This document shows, in pieces, positions 1 through 7,715 of a DNA stretch of 36,843 bases. Below the pieces are notes generated by a model. It worked only from the letters and a program-made list of their open reading frames with translations, did no database searches and was not told the DNA's origin. The position numbers and the translations under genes are program-made. Position 1 is the first letter of the stretch; every line of letters starts with the position of its first letter. Location: the NCBI GenBank assembly GCA_947643615.1, contig CANRWO010000037.1, positions 1-36,843 on the forward strand, written 5' to 3'. The stretch comes from an uncultured Lachnospiraceae bacterium (lineage in GTDB: Bacteria; Bacillota; Clostridia; Lachnospirales; Lachnospiraceae).

Positions 1-56
1 GCAAATTTGATATTTGCGTCGCCCCGTCGCGTAAACGCTCCGGAATGGGGATTAAT

Positions 57-1226
57 ATGAGCATAACATTTGAAGGGTATCCTGAGATTACGAAAGAGGA
101 GATTCATAAAGCGCTGGAATTCTGTAACAGCCAGATTCTTCATATCCTGCCGGAATTTACGGACAAATTCCAGCAGGCGTACAGCGAAAATGGTTTCTAT
201 CCTCCCATAGAGAATCATTATTGGACCTGCGGATTCTGGACCGGGGAGGTATGGCTTGCTTATGAGTTCTCAAAGGATGAGAGGCTGAAGAAAGCGGGCC
301 AAGTACAGGTTAAGAGTTTCCTGAACCGTATTGACAAAAAGATTGAAGTGGATCATCACGATATGGGATTTCTCTATTCTCCCTCCTGTGTGGCGGCATA
401 TAAATTGATTGGGAGCGAGGAAGGGAAAGAGGCTGCCATCAAGGCCGCCGACCAGCTGATCACCAGATATCACCCTGTGGGGGAGTTTATTCAGGCCTGG
501 GGCCCTATGGACGCGCCTGAAAATTACAGGCTGATCATAGACTGCCTGCTGAACCTTCCGCTGCTTTATTGGGCATCGGAGGAAACGGGGGACAGCAAAT
601 ATCGTGAGATTGCGGAAAAGCATATCCATACGGCAGTGGCTAACGTGATCCGCGAAGACTACTCCACATGGCATACTTTTTTCTTTAACATGGAGACGGG
701 AGAGCCTGACCATGGGGCGACCTGCCAGGGATATCGGGACGGTTCCGCATGGGCAAGAGGCCAGGCCTGGGGCGTATACGGTATGGCGTTGGCTTATAAA
801 TACACAGGCAGGAAGGAATATATCGAACTGTTCCGGCGCGTCACGGAGTACTTCCTGGAGCATTTGCCCAAGGATCTGGTTCCTTATTGGGATCTGGAAT
901 TTACCGACGGCGACGACCAGCCCAGGGACTCTTCTTCCGCATCTATCGCGGCCTGCGGTATGCTGGAAATGAGCAAATATCTGGAACCGGAGGAGGCAGG
1001 GCATTACAGAAAAATTGCATCCCGCATCATGAAGTCAGTGTATGACAATTACGCGGTGAAAGATATGGAGGCCTCCAACGGCTTGGTGCTGCACAGCACC
1101 TATTCCAACCATTCGCCTTACAACACCTGCAACCATTACGGTGTAGACGAGTGCAATTCCTGGGGCGATTATTTCTATATGGAAGCGCTGACCAGGATGA
1201 GCAGGGATTGGGAGTTATATTGGTAG
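57..1226 (+). CDS. Glycoside hydrolase family 88, unsaturated glucuronyl hydrolase
   Basis: Predicted cytoplasmic enzyme that hydrates and thereby cleaves the unsaturated uronic acid left at the end of oligosaccharides by polysaccharide lyases (GH88 family knowledge). About 389 residues, the usual family length, with an (alpha/alpha)6-barrel type sequence. The HHDMGF motif puts a catalytic Asp near residue 102, and the RLIIDCLLNLPLLYW stretch carries the second conserved Asp near residue 162. There is no signal peptide. I chose the ATG at 57 because GGGGAT lies six bases upstream; an in-frame ATG at 45 is the alternative and has only CCGGA next to it. An MFS sugar-type transporter follows on the same strand behind its own promoter, which suggests a small uronate or oligosaccharide use locus. 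Anything upstream is outside the window. Family call is firm; the exact substrate is unknown. Confidence 0.93.
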   Translation: MSITFEGYPEITKEEIHKALEFCNSQILHILPEFTDKFQQAYSENGFYPPIENHYWTCGFWTGEVWLAYEFSKDERLKKAGQVQVKSFLNRIDKKIEVDHHDMGFLYSPSCVAAYKLIGSEEGKEAAIKAADQLITRYHPVGEFIQAWGPMDAPENYRLIIDCLLNLPLLYWASEETGDSKYREIAEKHIHTAVANVIREDYSTWHTFFFNMETGEPDHGATCQGYRDGSAWARGQAWGVYGMALAYKYTGRKEYIELFRRVTEYFLEHLPKDLVPYWDLEFTDGDDQPRDSSSASIAACGMLEMSKYLEPEEAGHYRKIASRIMKSVYDNYAVKDMEASNGLVLHSTYSNHSPYNTCNHYGVDECNSWGDYFYMEALTRMSRDWELYW

Positions 1227-1236
1227 TTTAGGAAAG

Positions 1237-1270
1237 CGGCGTCATTCCTTCGGGAGTGTGCGCCGTTTTT
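1237..1270 (+). terminator. Rho-independent terminator after the GH88 gene
   Basis: A GC-rich hairpin (CGGCG arm at 1237-1241, CGCCG arm at 1261-1265, with an inner CATTCC/GGAGTG stem capped by a TTCG tetraloop) is followed by five Ts. It starts 10 bases after the stop codon. Confidence 0.85.
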
Positions 1271-1305
1271 CTATGAACGACATTTTATGTATGCAGGATT
1301 TGGGC

Positions 1306-1401
1306 GTTACAGTTCACACGTTAGTCTTACCCAGATAAATTTATGCTTGCATAAGAAGTTATCTGGGTAAGAACGGACGAATGGCGCGTGTGAACTGTAA
1401 C
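1306..1401. repeat. Nested perfect palindrome (cruciform-like element)
   Basis: Three nested inverted repeats: outer arms 1306-1320 and 1387-1401 (15 of 15 bases complementary, GTTACAGTTCACACG and its complement), middle arms 1326-1338 and 1359-1371 (13 of 13, CTTACCCAGATAA), and an inner pair 1341-1346 and 1349-1354 (TTATGC). It lies between the GH88 terminator and the MFS promoter. It contains no gene. Similar but weaker GTGAAC...GTAAC arms occur at 11400-11443. It looks like a dispersed palindromic repeat; a structured RNA is the other reading. Confidence 0.75.
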
Positions 1402-1440
1402 ATTTGGGCAGCCGGAGTGAGGGCGCCACGCAATACCGTG

Positions 1441-1469
1441 TTGATATTTCGTGGGGTGTTGTGTATAAT
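1441..1469 (+). promoter_or_regulatory. Sigma-A type promoter for the MFS gene
   Basis: TTGATA at 1441-1446, a 17-base spacer, and a consensus TATAAT at 1464-1469. It implies a leader of about 115 bases before the MFS start codon. Confidence 0.8.
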
Positions 1470-1592
1470 GTGGTAAGACAAAACGGGCAGCGAAGGGGAA
1501 CGGGCAGGAACTGCCGCTGAGGACTGTATGCAGTCAGGGGCGCCCGGGCCGTAAATGCAGAGTAGATATCTGTCCGGAAGGGTGAGTTAATC

Positions 1593-2831
1593 ATGGGATT
1601 TTGGGAAGACAAACGCAAAAGGCGACAATTTATTTACAGTTATATCACGTTCATGTTAAACGGCATGCTGGCTCTGTCCATCGGGTCGCTCCTGCCTTTT
1701 ATCAGGGACGCAAGGGGGTTGGAGTATGCCTTCTGCGGCCTGCTTGTAAGCCTGCACTCGGTGGGAAACCTCCTCTCCAGCTTTTTCGCGGGGGCGCTTG
1801 CGGTTAAGGCAGGGCGAAAGAAAAGCATTTTGTTATTCAATGCTTTTTATGCCATTTCCTATCTGCTGATCCTCCTGGGAGGGAATACAGCCTGTCTGGC
1901 GCTTGCCTTCCTGCTGACGGGCATGGTCAGGGGAGCTACCAGCAATTTCAGCAATATGACCATTAACAATCTGGCTCCCGGCCAGGCATGGATCCTGAAC
2001 GGACTGCATGCCATGTTTTCCGTGGGGGCATTCCTGTTTCCCATTTTGCTGACTGTCCTCACTGCGGACTCTGCCGGACGCTGGCAGCTGGCCTGCTGCT
2101 TTATGCTGGCTATGGGGATCCTGAGTTGGGTCCTGTATAGCATGATGCCGGTGGATGAGATATTGCAGGGGAGAGAAGCTGCTGAAGGACAGGGTGAAGA
2201 GGATGAAAAGAAAAGGGGCAGTGAAATCAAGAACAGGCCCCGTGTGAGAAAAAATACAGGGAGATTTTATAAGGAACCCATGTTTGCTCTTTGCACGGCA
2301 ACTCTTTTCTTTTATCTGTGTGTGGAGCAGGGAGTAATCGGATGGCTGGTGACTTACTTTAAGGATACAGGGTTACTAAATGCATCCCTGTCCCAGATCA
2401 TGGCCAGTGTACAGTGGGTAATGATTCTGGCGGGAAGGTTGTCCACGGCATATCTTTCCACCAGAGTGGACAAGGCAAAGCTGCTGCGGATCATGGGAGT
2501 TGGACTGATTTTGTTTTTTATCGTGCTGATCACCGGAAAGAGCACGCCGCAGATAGTAGTGGGCATTATGGGATTCGGCTATAGTATGGCGGGTATATAC
2601 CCCACAACGGTTTCTTTTGCCGGAAAGCTGATCCAAAAGTATCCCATGTCGTGGAGTTACATGCTCACCATAGCCAGCCTTGGTTCAATACTGATGCCTT
2701 CAGTGATCGGGCGGATCGCGGAGAATGCCGGTATATTCTATGGAATGAGTTCTATTGTAGTTGTGGTGGTTATTGACATGGTGTTGATGATTGGATTGAC
2801 GGCTTATATGAAGCGGAGTGGGTCGGATTGA
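1593..2831 (+). CDS. MFS transporter, sugar/fucose-permease-like
   Basis: Inner-membrane transporter of the major facilitator superfamily. The 412 residues hold about twelve hydrophobic segments in two halves, joined by a charged cytoplasmic loop near residues 190-225 (EGQGEEDEKKRG). The N-terminal half shows the loop 2-3 signature in the form AGRKKS, and the stretch NMTINNLAPGQ resembles the FucP/glucose-galactose-type MFS branch. The start ATG is preceded by GGAAGGGTGAG. It has its own promoter at 1441-1469. Lying next to a GH88 hydrolase, it may import the sugar or oligosaccharide that enzyme acts on, but that is an inference and the substrate cannot be read from sequence. No terminator is obvious before the two-component genes 115 bases downstream. 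Confidence 0.88.
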   Translation: MGFWEDKRKRRQFIYSYITFMLNGMLALSIGSLLPFIRDARGLEYAFCGLLVSLHSVGNLLSSFFAGALAVKAGRKKSILLFNAFYAISYLLILLGGNTACLALAFLLTGMVRGATSNFSNMTINNLAPGQAWILNGLHAMFSVGAFLFPILLTVLTADSAGRWQLACCFMLAMGILSWVLYSMMPVDEILQGREAAEGQGEEDEKKRGSEIKNRPRVRKNTGRFYKEPMFALCTATLFFYLCVEQGVIGWLVTYFKDTGLLNASLSQIMASVQWVMILAGRLSTAYLSTRVDKAKLLRIMGVGLILFFIVLITGKSTPQIVVGIMGFGYSMAGIYPTTVSFAGKLIQKYPMSWSYMLTIASLGSILMPSVIGRIAENAGIFYGMSSIVVVVVIDMVLMIGLTAYMKRSGSD

Positions 2832-2946
2832 TAATACGGCTTCCGCCGTGCCGTTAAGGACGTTCTGCCGGCTTCTTGGGAGGTATTTGCTTAAGTGGCA
2901 GAGCAAATGACTGCCGTTGAGATTGACTGCTGTTGAAAGGAGAGTC

Positions 2947-3777
2947 ATGGCGGAATATATTTTGATCGTAGAGGATGATGCCTCACTGGCCAAGGGACTT
3001 TGCCGTGCGCTGGAATCCCCGGAGATACGGACGGAGTGCTGTGGCACGCTGAAGGAAGCGGAGCGGCGGCTAGAGGAATGGGGGCAGGAAAGGGGCAGGC
3101 TGCCGTTGTTGCTGTTGGATGTAAACCTTCCGGACGGGAGCGGCTTTGACTTTCTGAAAGCAGTGAAAGAAACTTATGATATACCTGTTATCCTGTTGAC
3201 GGCAAACGATATGGAGCTGGATATTGTGGCCGGATTGGAGCAGGGGGCGGAAGACTATATCACGAAGCCTTTCAGCCTGGCGGTGCTGCGTGCCAGAGTG
3301 GCGGCGGTATTGCGGAGAAGGCATCCGGGGGCGTCGGAGGAAAGTGCCCGGGAAGCAGATGCGGCTCCTCCCGGCCTGCAGAAAGCAAATTCAGACGCAT
3401 CAGGGGTAATGGTTGAGCCGGAAGCTGCGCACTGGGGAGACAGTGGAGATGCGGCATGTAACGACTTGCATGTTATATTTGATGAATATGACCTTGACTT
3501 TGGCAGGATGCTTTTTTGTGTAAAAGGGCATCCCATAGAACTTGGCAAGACGGAACAAAAGCTTCTCCGGTATTTCATTGCCAACAGAGGGGCCACATTG
3601 AACAGGAGTATGCTGATCGACAGGATCTGGTCAGACGGCGCAGAGTATGTGGATGAAAATGCATTGTCGGTAGCGGTGAACCGGCTGAGGGAAAAGCTGT
3701 CGGCGCGGGCATATATTAAAACCGTGTATGGCGTCGGATACGTGTGGGCAAAGGAGCGGCAGGAGCCATATGAATAA
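2947..3777 (+). CDS. OmpR/PhoB-type response regulator
   Basis: DNA-binding response regulator, 276 residues. The receiver domain (about 1-120) has the acidic pair ED-D at 9-11, the phospho-accepting Asp at residue 58 (LLLLDVNLPDGSG) and the conserved Lys at 107 (YITKPF). The C-terminal winged helix (about 180-270) ends with the typical VYGVGYVW motif. The linker between them is about 60 residues, Ala/Pro/Glu rich, and longer than usual for this family. The start at 2947 is chosen over an upstream TTG because GAAAGGAG sits at 2935-2942. The kinase start codon lies inside its last codons (8-base overlap), so the two are translationally coupled. No target gene is evident next to the pair. Confidence 0.95.
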   Translation: MAEYILIVEDDASLAKGLCRALESPEIRTECCGTLKEAERRLEEWGQERGRLPLLLLDVNLPDGSGFDFLKAVKETYDIPVILLTANDMELDIVAGLEQGAEDYITKPFSLAVLRARVAAVLRRRHPGASEESAREADAAPPGLQKANSDASGVMVEPEAAHWGDSGDAACNDLHVIFDEYDLDFGRMLFCVKGHPIELGKTEQKLLRYFIANRGATLNRSMLIDRIWSDGAEYVDENALSVAVNRLREKLSARAYIKTVYGVGYVWAKERQEPYE

Positions 3778-4693
3778 AGAATTCGGGATAGCCATACTTG
3801 CAGTGTTCCTTTTGGCAGCGCTGGCAGTATCAGGGACGATCCTTTTCTACCGATATAAGACGTTGCATATATACCAGGTACTGGACAAGATGCTTTCCGA
3901 TGCCAAAGAGGGCATATTTACGGAGGAGCATTTTGACGAAACAAAACTATCTGCGTTGGAGGCCAGATGGGCGGAGTATCTTTCCTCAAACGAGCTGACG
4001 GTAAAGCGGCAGGGGGAGGAAAAGGAGAAAATCAAGACTTTAATTGCCGATATCTCCCATCAGACAAAGACACCCATCGCCAATCTTTCCCTTTATTCCG
4101 AGCTGCTGCTGGAGCAGGAGCTTTCCCGGGAGGCAGGACAGTATGTGACGGCATTGAGGGAACAGGTACAGAAGCTGAACTTTCTAATCACCACGTTGGT
4201 CAGGATGTCGCGCCTGGAGACAGGGATACTGACCTTACGGCCTGAGACGGGGTCGGTGAATGGCCTGGTCCGGACAGTGTACCGGCAGATGCTTCCCAGG
4301 GCCGAGGAAAAGGGTTTGAAGCTGATCTTGGAGGAAACGGAGGAAGAATATTGGGCGGACTTTGACGAGAAGTGGACAGAGGAGGCAGTTGCCAATATTG
4401 TGGAGAACGCGATTAAGTATACCGATCACGGCAGCGTTACCATGAGTGTATGCCCATTTGAGCTATTTTGCAGCATCCAGGTCAGGGATACCGGGATCGG
4501 AATTCCGGAGGAAGAGCAGGCCAGGATTTTCGGCCGGTTTTATCGTGGTGCCGCAGCAGGAAACAGCGACGGAGTGGGAATAGGCCTGTATCTTACCAGA
4601 GAGATATTGTCAAAAGAAGAAGGATATATAAAAGTATCTTCCCGGCCCGGCCAGGGCAGTGTCTTTTCCATATACTTAAAGTCAAAGAGCTGA
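3770..4693 (+). CDS. Sensor histidine kinase, minimal N-terminus
   Basis: Membrane histidine kinase partner of the upstream regulator, 307 residues. One transmembrane segment (about 5-27) is followed by a short linker, the H box with phospho-accepting His97 in DISHQTKTPIANL, the N box (NIVENAIKYTDHG), G1 (DTGIGIPEEE), F box (FGRFYRG) and G2 (GVGIGLYL). There is no extracellular sensor domain and no second membrane segment. The signal is therefore probably sensed within the membrane or through a partner protein, an inference by analogy with small intramembrane-type kinases. The start overlaps the regulator stop by 8 bases and uses AGGAGC as ribosome site. Downstream, 212 bases without a clear terminator precede mecA. 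Confidence 0.95.
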   Translation: MNKEFGIAILAVFLLAALAVSGTILFYRYKTLHIYQVLDKMLSDAKEGIFTEEHFDETKLSALEARWAEYLSSNELTVKRQGEEKEKIKTLIADISHQTKTPIANLSLYSELLLEQELSREAGQYVTALREQVQKLNFLITTLVRMSRLETGILTLRPETGSVNGLVRTVYRQMLPRAEEKGLKLILEETEEEYWADFDEKWTEEAVANIVENAIKYTDHGSVTMSVCPFELFCSIQVRDTGIGIPEEEQARIFGRFYRGAAAGNSDGVGIGLYLTREILSKEEGYIKVSSRPGQGSVFSIYLKSKS

Positions 4694-4826
4694 CCTGATC
4701 CGGCATCCCCAAATGGTGTGCTGTTCTGAACTGCAAAACCGGCCATAATACCGGCGGATGAGCCTACTGGAAATCTGGATTCCGGAACCGGCCAGGATGT
4801 GCGCGTGAACTGGAAAACATATATAA

Positions 4827-4855
4827 TTGAAAAATGAACCATATCATGTTATCAT
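4827..4855 (+). promoter_or_regulatory. Promoter for mecA
   Basis: TTGAAA at 4827-4832, a 17-base spacer and TATCAT at 4850-4855, about 50 bases before the mecA start codon. Confidence 0.7.
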
Positions 4856-4905
4856 AGATACACATAAACTAATAAATGAAGTTATGTGCCTATGGGGATG
4901 ATATT

Positions 4906-5586
4906 ATGAAGATTGAACGAGTGGATGAAAGAACGGTAAAATGTTTCCTGTCTAATGAAGAGCTGGAAGAGTATGATATTGATTATAAGGACTTTATCCT
5001 ACGCAGCGATAAGGCCAGGGAGGTAGTGCAGGAGATCATTGAACAGGCGGAGGAGCAGGTGGGATACAAGCCGCCTAAGTTTGCCTTTGATTTGCAGATC
5101 ATGCTGCTGCCTGACCAGGGGATGCTTTTGACCTTTTCGGAAAAAGATCCTGACCTCAGGGATGGGGAACAATTGATCGAATGCCTGAAGGAGATGAAGC
5201 AGATCTTGGAAAGAGCCAAGGATAAGATCGGCACGGTTTCTACGGGAGGGGATACCAGGGAAGCCGTTCCCGAACAGCCCAAGAGACAGGCGGTGCAGCG
5301 TCCCGATTTTGCGGTATTTTCTTTTACCGTGTTGGCTAATGTGATGAGTTATGCGGCGGCAATTCCTTCCAACCTGAGGATGGACAGTGAACTTTATGAA
5401 ATGGACGGCAATTACTTCCTGTTCCTTCGAAAAGGATACGCATCTTATGAGCGTTTCAGCAGGGCCTGCGTCCAGGCTATGGAGTTCGGGAGCCTGTATA
5501 CTGCGGACGAGGAGAAGACGGCACATATTAAAGAACACGGAAGCTGCCTGATCGAAACCAAAGCGTTGCGGAAATTAAGGAGTTAA
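4906..5586 (+). CDS. mecA: Adaptor protein MecA
   Basis: MecA is the adaptor that delivers substrates (ComK in Bacillus) to the ClpC unfoldase for degradation by ClpCP. The protein has 226 residues, the usual length. The N-terminal substrate-binding domain begins MKIERVDERTVKCFLS, and the C-terminal ClpC-binding domain runs from about residue 130 (FAVFSFTVLANVMSYAAAI) to the end. They are joined by a Lys/Arg/Gln-rich linker (EQPKRQAVQRP). Start at 4906: the first residues match the family N-terminus and GGGGATG sits about eight bases upstream. It is a single-gene transcript between its own promoter and a strong bidirectional terminator. The ClpC partner is not in the window. The substrate in this organism is unknown. 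Confidence 0.95.
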   Translation: MKIERVDERTVKCFLSNEELEEYDIDYKDFILRSDKAREVVQEIIEQAEEQVGYKPPKFAFDLQIMLLPDQGMLLTFSEKDPDLRDGEQLIECLKEMKQILERAKDKIGTVSTGGDTREAVPEQPKRQAVQRPDFAVFSFTVLANVMSYAAAIPSNLRMDSELYEMDGNYFLFLRKGYASYERFSRACVQAMEFGSLYTADEEKTAHIKEHGSCLIETKALRKLRS

Positions 5587-5620
5587 CCCGAAAACATATT
5601 TTTGTGGGCACTTTTTATGA

Positions 5621-5662
5621 AACCCCATGATTCCGTGAGGCGGAATCATGGGGTTGGTTTTT
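5621..5662. terminator. Bidirectional terminator between mecA and the ybjQ gene
   Basis: Perfect 15-bp stem (5621-5635 with 5641-5655, AACCCCATGATTCCG arm) with a 5-base loop, followed on the plus strand by GGTTTTTG. On the minus strand a looser T-rich stretch follows. It separates converging genes. Confidence 0.9.
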
Positions 5663-5673
5663 GAAACGGCAAA

Positions 5674-5985
5674 TTATAAGATCTTCACCGCTGTCCCGTA
5701 AGCGATGACTTCTGCAGCGCCGGACATAACGGAAGATGTGCCGTATCGGACATTGACAATGGCGTCAGCACCCATTGCCTGTGCTTCGTCCACCATACGC
5801 TTGACGGCAATCTGCCTTGCTTCGTTCAGCATTTGGGTATATCCTGTCAGCTCACCGCCTACCAGTGTCTTCATGGCAGCCATAAAGTCACGGCCTACGT
5901 TCTTGGTGTGGACAACGGTCCCTTTCACAATGCCCAGTGCTTCGATCTCTTTTCCCGGGATATGGTCAATATTTAGAAGCTTCAT
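5674..5985 (-). CDS. YbjQ/UPF0145 family protein
   Basis: Small cytoplasmic protein of 103 residues belonging to the YbjQ (UPF0145, putative heavy-metal-binding) family. Family features visible: an N-terminal region (IPGKEIEALGIVKGTVVHTKNVGRDF), a helix with GGELTGYTQMLNEARQIA, and the conserved end GADAIVNVRYGTSSVM...AEVIAYGTAVKI. These proteins form ring-like oligomers in known structures; their biochemical role is not settled. The start codon lies 20 bases inside the 3' end of the MerR gene, so it is translationally coupled to that gene and driven by the MerR-type promoter at 6705-6735. That pairing suggests that YbjQ acts in whatever stress the MerR protein senses (inference). Confidence 0.93.
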   Translation of the reverse strand: MKLLNIDHIPGKEIEALGIVKGTVVHTKNVGRDFMAAMKTLVGGELTGYTQMLNEARQIAVKRMVDEAQAMGADAIVNVRYGTSSVMSGAAEVIAYGTAVKIL

Positions 5986-6616
5986 CTAATTCTCCTCCTT
6001 TAATTTCTTTCAAACGTTCCAGCAGAGCCGCAAGTGTGCCGATAATTCCGAGAACCGGCATTGCAGCAAGCAACAGCAGTATTGGCAGGGGCGGCATATG
6101 TGCCGGATCAATTAAGGATGCCCACAATAGAATGCCCAGAAAAAATGCCATAAATAAAATGGCTAAAATTGCACCTGCCAGAGCGCCTTTCTTTCTCTGC
6201 TGTCTGTCCCCTTTCTTAATGTCCATGAACTTTGTGCCTCCTTTCTCCAAATCTTCCATTTCCGCAAGCAGATCCTGCATTTGCAAGGCGTTCAATTCTA
6301 CGTTTTCCGACAGGAGCCGGTGACAGAATTTTGCATTTGCTTCTATATTTTTCTGTCTTCTGTCCAGTACGATCAGATGTCTGCGCAGACAATCCTCCAG
6401 TGTGAAATTACCCGACAGCAGCCGGCGGATCTCTTCCAGAGGGATATCCAGCTTCCGGAGCAGCTTGATCTGGCGCAGGGTCTCTATATCCTGTTCGGAA
6501 TAGTCTCTGTACCCGTTGCTCAGGTTGCGGGAGGGATTCAGCAGACCCTCCTGTTCATAAAAGCGGATATTTTTCTTGGTAATGCCTATGGCCTGTTCAG
6601 CTTCGTTGATCTTCAT
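5966..6616 (-). CDS. MerR family regulator with C-terminal membrane segments
   Basis: Transcription regulator of 216 residues. The MerR winged-helix DNA-binding domain covers about 1-70 (MKINEAEQAIGITKKNIRFY, then GYRDYSEQDIETLRQIKLLR), followed by a long dimerisation helix (about 75-125). Instead of a ligand-binding domain, the C-terminal third has a basic stop-transfer stretch (KKGDRQQRKKG) and two hydrophobic segments (AILAILFMAFFLGILLWASL and PILLLLAAMPVLGIIGTLAAL). These should anchor it in the membrane. No cysteine pattern for metal binding is seen. It is first in a two-gene minus-strand operon with ybjQ and very probably controls its own promoter (see 6705-6735). A membrane-attached MerR sensing lipid or envelope state is an inference. 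Confidence 0.92.
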   Translation of the reverse strand: MKINEAEQAIGITKKNIRFYEQEGLLNPSRNLSNGYRDYSEQDIETLRQIKLLRKLDIPLEEIRRLLSGNFTLEDCLRRHLIVLDRRQKNIEANAKFCHRLLSENVELNALQMQDLLAEMEDLEKGGTKFMDIKKGDRQQRKKGALAGAILAILFMAFFLGILLWASLIDPAHMPPLPILLLLAAMPVLGIIGTLAALLERLKEIKGGELDEASKY

Positions 6617-6704
6617 GTTAATTCATACGCCTTTCTCACTATCGACTGTCGGCCGCCTTGGGCAGGAAGCCAAATCAGGTTAGTACGTCGCTGCTTACAA
6701 TGCA

Positions 6705-6735
6705 AGATTACACCCTCCATAAGGTGGAAGGTCAA
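6705..6735 (-). promoter_or_regulatory. MerR-type promoter with 19-bp spacer and operator dyad
   Basis: On the minus strand, TTGACC (6735-6730) and TAATCT (6710-6705) are separated by 19 bases rather than 17. The spacer holds the dyad ACCTTCCA-CCTTA-TGGAGGGT, with 7 of 8 arm positions matching. A 19-bp spacer spanned by a dyad is the hallmark of promoters that MerR proteins untwist and activate. It lies about 90 bases upstream of the MerR gene, so autoregulation of the merR-ybjQ operon is likely. Confidence 0.85.
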
Positions 6736-6745
6736 GAATTATTTT

Positions 6746-7645
6746 CTAAAGTCTTAAAATATTTGCCATATCCTTTGGAAGAGGGGCAGTAAATTCCATT
6801 TTTTGTCCTGTGAGGGGATGGGGAAAGGTAGTTTTGTATGAATGAAGCGCCTGCCTGGATATATATTCCATGTCGGGATTGTACAGATAATCGCCTACCA
6901 AAGGATATCCCAGATGCTTCATATGGATCCGGATCTGATGAGTGCGCCCTGTCTCCAGGATGAGAGAGACCAGACTGTGCCCGTTTGCCTCTTTCAGTAC
7001 CCTGTAATGGGTAACGGCAGATTCACCATGGAGAGAATCTACAGTGCGCTCAATGATGGAGCCGGGTTTGCGGGAAAGAGGTGCGTCGATGGTTCCGGCA
7101 GAGGGATGCACCTGCCCTCTGACAATGGCAAGATATTCGCGCCGGATGCCATGGGTTCCCTTTTCTGATACCATAGAGGATAAAATTCCTGCACTGACCA
7201 TGTGCTTTGCGATAATAGTGAGGCCAGAGGTGTCACGGTCCAGACGGTTGACGCAGCGGAACACAAAAGGGATATCCTGCTGTGCAAAATAGTATGCCAG
7301 GGCATTCCCAAGAGTATTGTGCCTGTTGTTTGCAGAGGGATGAACGGGCATTCCCGGAGGCTTGTTGACAATCATAAGGTCATTGTCCTCATATATGATA
7401 TCAAGGGGCAGCTCCACAGGGACAATGTGCTGTGAGGATGCCTCTTCCAAGATCCGGATCCGTAAAGAAGCGCCTTCTGTGAGCCGATGGTTCATAAAGA
7501 CAGGCAGGCCGTCCAACAGTACGTTTTCGGGTTGTTTTTTTAATGCAATTATGCTCTGGCCGGAGTACCCTTTGGATTTCAGGAACTGCTTTACGGCCAG
7601 GCCATGTTCCGGGCGGCCTATCTGATAAGTTAAAATTCGTTCCAT
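6746..7645 (-). CDS. RluA/RluD family pseudouridine synthase
   Basis: RNA-modifying enzyme that isomerises uridine to pseudouridine, probably in 23S rRNA. 299 residues. The N-terminal part (about 1-65) looks S4-like, and the catalytic domain contains NRLDRDTSGL with catalytic Asp at 136. The usual family form is HRLDRDTSG; here the His is Asn. Further family motifs are IIYEDNDLMIVNKPPGMPVHP and ETGRTHQIRIHMKHLGYPLVGD. The start at 7645 is taken because GGAAGGGAAC precedes it at good spacing; a longer in-frame reading to 7702 has no ribosome site. It lies 70 bases after the GtrII-like gene on the same strand and may be cotranscribed. The exact target position cannot be deduced. Confidence 0.93.
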   Translation of the reverse strand: MERILTYQIGRPEHGLAVKQFLKSKGYSGQSIIALKKQPENVLLDGLPVFMNHRLTEGASLRIRILEEASSQHIVPVELPLDIIYEDNDLMIVNKPPGMPVHPSANNRHNTLGNALAYYFAQQDIPFVFRCVNRLDRDTSGLTIIAKHMVSAGILSSMVSEKGTHGIRREYLAIVRGQVHPSAGTIDAPLSRKPGSIIERTVDSLHGESAVTHYRVLKEANGHSLVSLILETGRTHQIRIHMKHLGYPLVGDYLYNPDMEYISRQALHSYKTTFPHPLTGQKMEFTAPLPKDMANILRL

Positions 7646-7715
7646 GGAATGTTCCCTTCCGCATGGCTGTGCCTCCGTCAGGCTGCGGAAGCTGTGAACC
7701 ATGTCCGCGTGGCAG

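Noticed and set aside
4694..4826. Terminator between the two-component genes and mecA
   Set aside because: Several CCGG-rich inverted pieces are present but none is followed by a T-run.
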